64,000 bases of DNA from Pseudomonas sp. SDI (GTDB lineage Bacteria > Pseudomonadota > Gammaproteobacteria > Pseudomonadales > Pseudomonadaceae), in contig NZ_QETK01000025.1 in assembly GCF_003105155.1 (NCBI RefSeq), positions 1 through 64,000 of the forward strand, written 5' to 3'. The notes beneath the pieces are model-generated. The model was not told the origin of the DNA and did no database searches. It worked only from the letters and a program-made list of their open reading frames with translations. Of the stretch, positions 60,548-64,000 are shown piece by piece (the first letter of the stretch is position 1; the number at the start of each line of letters is the position of its first letter). A program made the position numbers and the translations under genes.

Positions 60548-60589
60548 TTTACGTACTGCGACACGACCGGTTGGTGAACGCCTCAAGCC

Positions 60590-61711
60590 ATGCGAAAACT
60601 CCTGTTAGGCGCCCTGGCGCTTGTTCTCATCGCCATCCTCTGTGGCTACGGGCTGTGGACCGAACAGCGCCCGACCGGGCACTACCTCTCCGATCTGCGG
60701 GTGCAACTGGCGCTGAACGACGGCGTGCCGACCGACAACGGCAACCTGCTCGGTATCGAGCCGCTGCTCTACCCCGGCGACTACCAGAACCTCAAGCGCC
60801 TGCGCCGCAAGCTTTCCGCCTACCTGGAGCAGGCCCGCGCCCAGGGCCTGGTCAGCGAAAAAACCATCGTCGTGCTGCCCGAGCACATCGGCACCTGGCT
60901 GTGGGCGCGTGGCGAAAAGAACGAGCTGTATCAGGTCACCCGGCTCGACGAAGCCTGGCAATGGCTGGAACTGAGCAACCCGATTCGCTATGGCCTGGCC
61001 ATGCTCGAGGCCGAAGGTGACGACCGCCGCGCCGACGCACACCTGCGCATGAAAGCCGCGCAGATGGCCAGCGACTATCAGCAACTGTTCGGCGGGCTGG
61101 CCCGCGAGTTCGGCGTCACCCTGGTCGCCGGCTCCATCGTGCTGCCCGAGCCGTACCTCGACAAAGGCCAGCTACGCCCCGGCAGCGGTGCGCTGTACAA
61201 CAGCAGCGTGGTGTTCGCCGGCGACGGTTCGATTCTCGGCGCACCACAACGCCAGCAGTACCCGGACAGCGACATGCGCCGTTTCATCCGCCGCGGCAAC
61301 GCCTACCCGCTGCAAGCGCTGGACACTCCGGCCGGACGCCTTGGCGTGCTGGTGGGCAGCGACAGCTGGTACCCGGACAACTACCAGGCGCTGGCCGCGC
61401 AGTCGGTCAACATCATCGCCAACCCGGCGTTCGTCCGCGGCAAGGGCAGTTGGCACGGGCCATGGCGCGGCAATCGCCACCAACCGCTGGCCGCCGAACT
61501 GCCGCTCAAGCCAGGCGCTGTCAGCGAGGCCGAGGCCTGGCAGCAACTGACCCGCAGCGGCGACGCCAGCGGCACGGCGGCGATGAGCGTGTTCCTGCGC
61601 GGACAGTTCTGGGAAGTCACCGGCGAAGGCCTGGGCTTTGCCCGTCGCACGGGTTTCTACCAGAGCGCCAGCGCCAGCCAGGGTGCGCGCTTACTGAACG
61701 TCTGGCTGTGA
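60590..61711 (+). CDS. Membrane-anchored nitrilase-fold protein lacking a catalytic cysteine
   Basis: This 373-residue protein has an N-terminal membrane segment (LLLGALALVLIAILCGYGL, about 4-22) and a carbon-nitrogen hydrolase fold. IVVLPEHIGTWL supplies the usual catalytic Glu. However, where the family has a nucleophile Cys before the D-S-W-Y-P segment, this protein reads LGVLVGSDSWYPDNY. The only Cys in the whole chain is in the membrane segment, and the family Lys (Y-R-K-x-H context) is replaced by APQRQQYP. It is therefore probably a non-enzymatic relative. It lies four bases before the AraC gene. Confidence 0.8.
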   Translation: MRKLLLGALALVLIAILCGYGLWTEQRPTGHYLSDLRVQLALNDGVPTDNGNLLGIEPLLYPGDYQNLKRLRRKLSAYLEQARAQGLVSEKTIVVLPEHIGTWLWARGEKNELYQVTRLDEAWQWLELSNPIRYGLAMLEAEGDDRRADAHLRMKAAQMASDYQQLFGGLAREFGVTLVAGSIVLPEPYLDKGQLRPGSGALYNSSVVFAGDGSILGAPQRQQYPDSDMRRFIRRGNAYPLQALDTPAGRLGVLVGSDSWYPDNYQALAAQSVNIIANPAFVRGKGSWHGPWRGNRHQPLAAELPLKPGAVSEAEAWQQLTRSGDASGTAAMSVFLRGQFWEVTGEGLGFARRTGFYQSASASQGARLLNVWL

Positions 61712-61715
61712 GGCC

Positions 61716-62753
61716 ATGAGCCGCCCGCGTGTACGCCTCGGCGACCTCTCGGTCGGCTTTATCCAGAGCCTGGAAGAAACCCTGTGCGCGCTGGGCCACG
61801 AGCCGAGTGCGCTGCTCGAACGCTACGGGCTGAGCCCTCAGCGCCTGGCCGAGGCCGGCGCCCGCCTGTCGATCCCGCGCTACATGCACCTGGGCCACGC
61901 GGCCATCGAACTGAGTGGCGAGCCCGCCCTGGGCCTGTACATGGGCCGCCGCAGCCGCTTGAGCCAGGCCGGGCTGGCCGGGGTCACCGCCGCCCAGGCG
62001 CCGACCCTTGGCGACGCGGCGCGCACCCTGCTGCGCTTCGAGCCGCTGTACGCGGCCAACTACCGCGGCCAGTCGAGCTTCGAGGAGGACCCGCACGGCG
62101 CCTGGCTACGCTTCTACTCGATCAGCCCGTACAACGCCTATAACCGCTTCGTGGTCGACTCGGTGCTGGCCGGTTGGCTGGCGCAGTTGTCCGGACTGTT
62201 CGGCACGCCGCTGCTGGCCGAGCGGGTCGAGATCGAGTTCGAGGCGCCGGCCTATGCAGCGCAGTACCAGCACCTGAGCGCGAATGTGCAGTTCGGTGCC
62301 GAAACCAATCAGTTACGGTTGAGTCGGGCCAACCTTGAACTGCGCAACCCGGCACACTGCCCAAGCACCTGGCAGCACCTGTTGCTATTGTGCGAGCGCG
62401 AATGGCTTGAGCGCACGCGCATCCGTAGCCTGGCCGAGCGCATCGCACATCTGCTCGGGCCGCTGCTCAATGGCGGGCACGAGCCCGATCTGGAAGAAGT
62501 GGCCAGGCGCCTGCAACTGCCCACCTGGACATTGCGGCGCAAACTGGCAGAAGAAGGTACGCAGTTCCGCGCCATTCTCAACGATACGCGGCGCGACCTG
62601 GCCATGACCTATATCCGCGACACGGAGCTGGCCTTTGGCGAGATCGCCTATCTGCTGGGTTTTGCCTCGGCAGAAGCCTTCCAGCGGGCATTCAAACGCT
62701 GGAGCGGGGTTACCCCGGGGGAGTTTCGCCGCAGTCAGCGGCGCTCGGCCTAG
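61716..62753 (+). CDS. AraC-family transcriptional regulator
   Basis: This 345-residue regulator has an N-terminal arabinose-binding-like (PF12625-type) ligand domain (about 15-200, RLSIPRYMHLGHAAIELSGEP) and a C-terminal double helix-turn-helix (about 245-340). LQLPTWTLRRKLAEEGTQF is the first and GEIAYLLGFASAEAFQRAF the second helix-turn-helix, with KRWSGVTPGEFRR the closing signature. Four bases after the nitrilase-like gene, so one transcript; it may control that gene or others. Ligand unknown. Confidence 0.9.
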   Translation: MSRPRVRLGDLSVGFIQSLEETLCALGHEPSALLERYGLSPQRLAEAGARLSIPRYMHLGHAAIELSGEPALGLYMGRRSRLSQAGLAGVTAAQAPTLGDAARTLLRFEPLYAANYRGQSSFEEDPHGAWLRFYSISPYNAYNRFVVDSVLAGWLAQLSGLFGTPLLAERVEIEFEAPAYAAQYQHLSANVQFGAETNQLRLSRANLELRNPAHCPSTWQHLLLLCEREWLERTRIRSLAERIAHLLGPLLNGGHEPDLEEVARRLQLPTWTLRRKLAEEGTQFRAILNDTRRDLAMTYIRDTELAFGEIAYLLGFASAEAFQRAFKRWSGVTPGEFRRSQRRSA

Positions 62754-62857
62754 AGCTCGGTGGCGTCGTCGGCGGGCTCCGGGAGGTCAAGCGCGTAAGC
62801 CTGGTATTCGAGGAGTTCTTCCTGGTATTCGTCCATCGCCTGCTCCATCTTGCTCAT
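62750..62857 (-). CDS. Possible 35-aa acidic protein
   Basis: A short minus-strand frame runs MSKMEQAMDEYQEELLEYQA then YALDLPEPADDATEL to TAG. It is strongly acidic and helical, overlaps the AraC stop by four bases, and lacks an obvious ribosome-binding site. Composition looks like protein rather than chance antisense; a real small gene is plausible but not secure. Confidence 0.4.
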   Translation of the reverse strand: MSKMEQAMDEYQEELLEYQAYALDLPEPADDATEL

Positions 62858-62950
62858 TCATGTCATTCGGTTCGGGTTCAGCCTAAGGCGGCTGGGTGAC
62901 GAAAATATGACAGTGGCGGGTAATGAGATAAACGTAGCAGGCGTTACAAA

Positions 62951-62976
62951 AATTATCCGCTCTCCCCTTACAGCGG
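62951..62976 (-). terminator. Weak terminator candidate after the DUF2242 gene
   Basis: On the minus strand CCGCT-(10 bases)-AGCGG is followed by ATAATTTTT. It overlaps the stop codon of the DUF2242 gene. The stem is only five pairs, so confidence is limited. Confidence 0.35.
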
Positions 62977-63846
62977 CGCCGGCACGGGCGCGACAGGGGT
63001 CTCCGGAGCGGCCGCAGCCGGCGCCGGCTCACTGACCGGCACACTTTGCTCGACGCTGATCGGCGCCGCGCTGGCCGGTGGCGCGATAGGCTGCGAGCCC
63101 TTGCTGTCGTCGACGATCGGCGCGGCCGGGGCTTCGACGACCGGTACGGCCTGCGGCGCCGGCGTTTCGACAGTCGGAGCAGCAACCACTGGGGTTTGCG
63201 CAGCGGCCGGGGCCATGGCACTTGGCAGCGGCGCTGGGGTTTGCTCCGGTACGCCCAGTTCGGCGGCCGGCTTCTCTGCGGGTTTTTCCGCTTCGGCAGC
63301 TTTTTTGTTCTTTTTCGGCTCTTTCGGCAGGAAGCTTTCGACCAGAGCGAAATAGCGTTCGTAGAACTTGGCCGAGGTCACGGTTTCACTGGCGACCTTG
63401 ACCATCGAGTCGTCGGTGGAGCCGATAGGCATCGATACCGAGCCGAGCACACCGACCCCGAGACTGGCCGAGGTGTTGGATTTTTTCAGCGCGTAGCGGT
63501 CCTGCAGGGCGTTGGCGAACATGGTCGAACGGCCGTCGGCACCGCTGTCGGCAGCGCAGACCACGTTGAAGCTGATTTGCAGGTGCGAATCACCGGTTTG
63601 CTGGAAGCTCTTGTTGCCATTGACCTGGCCACGCTCGCTGGTGGTGATGATGTAGCCCTGGCTGAGCAAGGCGCGCCGAGCGGCCTCGCAGGTGCCGGCT
63701 TCGCTCACGGGAAAGCTGCGCGAGAAGGTACCCGAGTCGTCGAAATTCTCGTGTTCGTAGATCGCGGCTTTTTTCGAGGAACAGCCGGAAACGCCCGCCA
63801 GCACTAGGGCCAGCCCGAGCGCACCGAAGACGGTAGACTTTGACAT
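62968..63846 (-). CDS. DUF2242 lipoprotein with Pro/Ala-rich tail
   Basis: This 292-residue lipoprotein has signal ALGLALVLAGVSGC (lipobox GVSGC, cut before Cys, about residue 22), a DUF2242 domain (about 25-160: YEHENFDDSGTFSRSFPVS, CEAARRALLSQGYIIT), and a tail after about 170 rich in Ala, Pro, Val and Glu, probably crossing part of the periplasm or wall. ATG 63846 is chosen, as the earlier start lies before a promoter-like region. Function unknown. Confidence 0.88.
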   Translation of the reverse strand: MSKSTVFGALGLALVLAGVSGCSSKKAAIYEHENFDDSGTFSRSFPVSEAGTCEAARRALLSQGYIITTSERGQVNGNKSFQQTGDSHLQISFNVVCAADSGADGRSTMFANALQDRYALKKSNTSASLGVGVLGSVSMPIGSTDDSMVKVASETVTSAKFYERYFALVESFLPKEPKKNKKAAEAEKPAEKPAAELGVPEQTPAPLPSAMAPAAAQTPVVAAPTVETPAPQAVPVVEAPAAPIVDDSKGSQPIAPPASAAPISVEQSVPVSEPAPAAAAPETPVAPVPAPL

Positions 63847-64000
63847 TACAAATCCTGGGTAAAACGATCGGCGCCTATTGTGCATCACATTGGCGGCAGA
63901 TCGAAACCGCAGGTCTGTTGGATTGGATAAATTTCATAGGCAGACCGCTTACCCCTGTCTCAACCAAACAGCCCGCCCTCATCGCTGTCGATCACAATCG
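63847..64000. other. Upstream region of the DUF2242 gene
   Basis: This stretch holds the leader of the minus-strand DUF2242 gene. I see no gene, repeat or clear promoter match in it within the window. Confidence 0.4.

Overview
The window is chromosomal DNA of a fluorescent pseudomonad, most likely of the Pseudomonas putida group. It is GC-rich and densely coded. Several intergenic gaps carry the REP element typical of P. putida (core GCGGGACGAGCCCGC), and the gene sets (ligA-zipA-smc, xdhABC-guaD, moxR-Bat, sbcDC, nadK...pepN) are pseudomonad core genes. From memory, the ligA-to-purine-permease block and the moxR-to-fadH block both resemble blocks of P. putida KT2440. I recall them as separate there, which would make 20.7-28.3 kb a junction region; this was not checked.

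Layout: (i) 1-2.7 kb is the edge of a degraded prophage or island: an IS3-family transposase tail, two short phage-type ORFs, a BRO/KilAC antirepressor-like gene and a tyrosine recombinase whose start abuts the 3' end of ffs (4.5S RNA). (ii) 2.9-10.3 kb holds a broken metallopeptidase gene, ligA, zipA and smc, all on the minus strand. Terminator-like hairpins sit just before the ligA and zipA start codons. (iii) 10.3-20.7 kb is a purine salvage and oxidation cluster: a GntR regulator divergent from xdhA-xdhB-xdhC-guaD, then aqpZ, a second GntR regulator and an NCS2 purine permease. Palindromic candidate operators overlap the promoters of xdhA and of the permease. (iv) 20.8-28.2 kb is accessory: an orphan Rhs-core protein with a unique C-terminus, a MarR-OMF-EmrA-EmrB tripartite efflux operon with paired palindromic operators, and a DUF2235 lipase-like protein whose ribosome-binding site lies in a hairpin.

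(v) 28.4-35.2 kb is a moxR-DUF58-DUF4381-BatA-BatB-BatD operon. (vi) 35.3-40.8 kb is sbcD-sbcC-GST. (vii) 41-47 kb has a secreted RNase T2, a small secreted protein, a periplasmic lactonase-type beta-propeller, a 98-aa protein, and an RND/MMPL exporter with its Ycf48-like partner. (viii) 47.3-53.8 kb is a minus-strand run nadK, metallophosphoesterase, rhomboid, DUF1315, DUF2797, pepN, mostly overlapping or 12-30 bp apart. (ix) 53.9-64 kb has a DUF1853 gene, an orphan arsB, cytochrome b561, a PLP-dependent deaminase/desulfhydrase, fadH, a probable gene remnant, a nitrilase-fold protein with no catalytic cysteine paired with an AraC regulator, a possible 35-aa acidic protein and a DUF2242 lipoprotein.

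Most of the window is core housekeeping. I see no convincing new multi-gene system. The observations most worth following are the ffs-linked island end, the hairpin over the DUF2235 start, the double operators, the orphan Rhs protein, and the nitrilase-fold protein that has apparently lost its active site.
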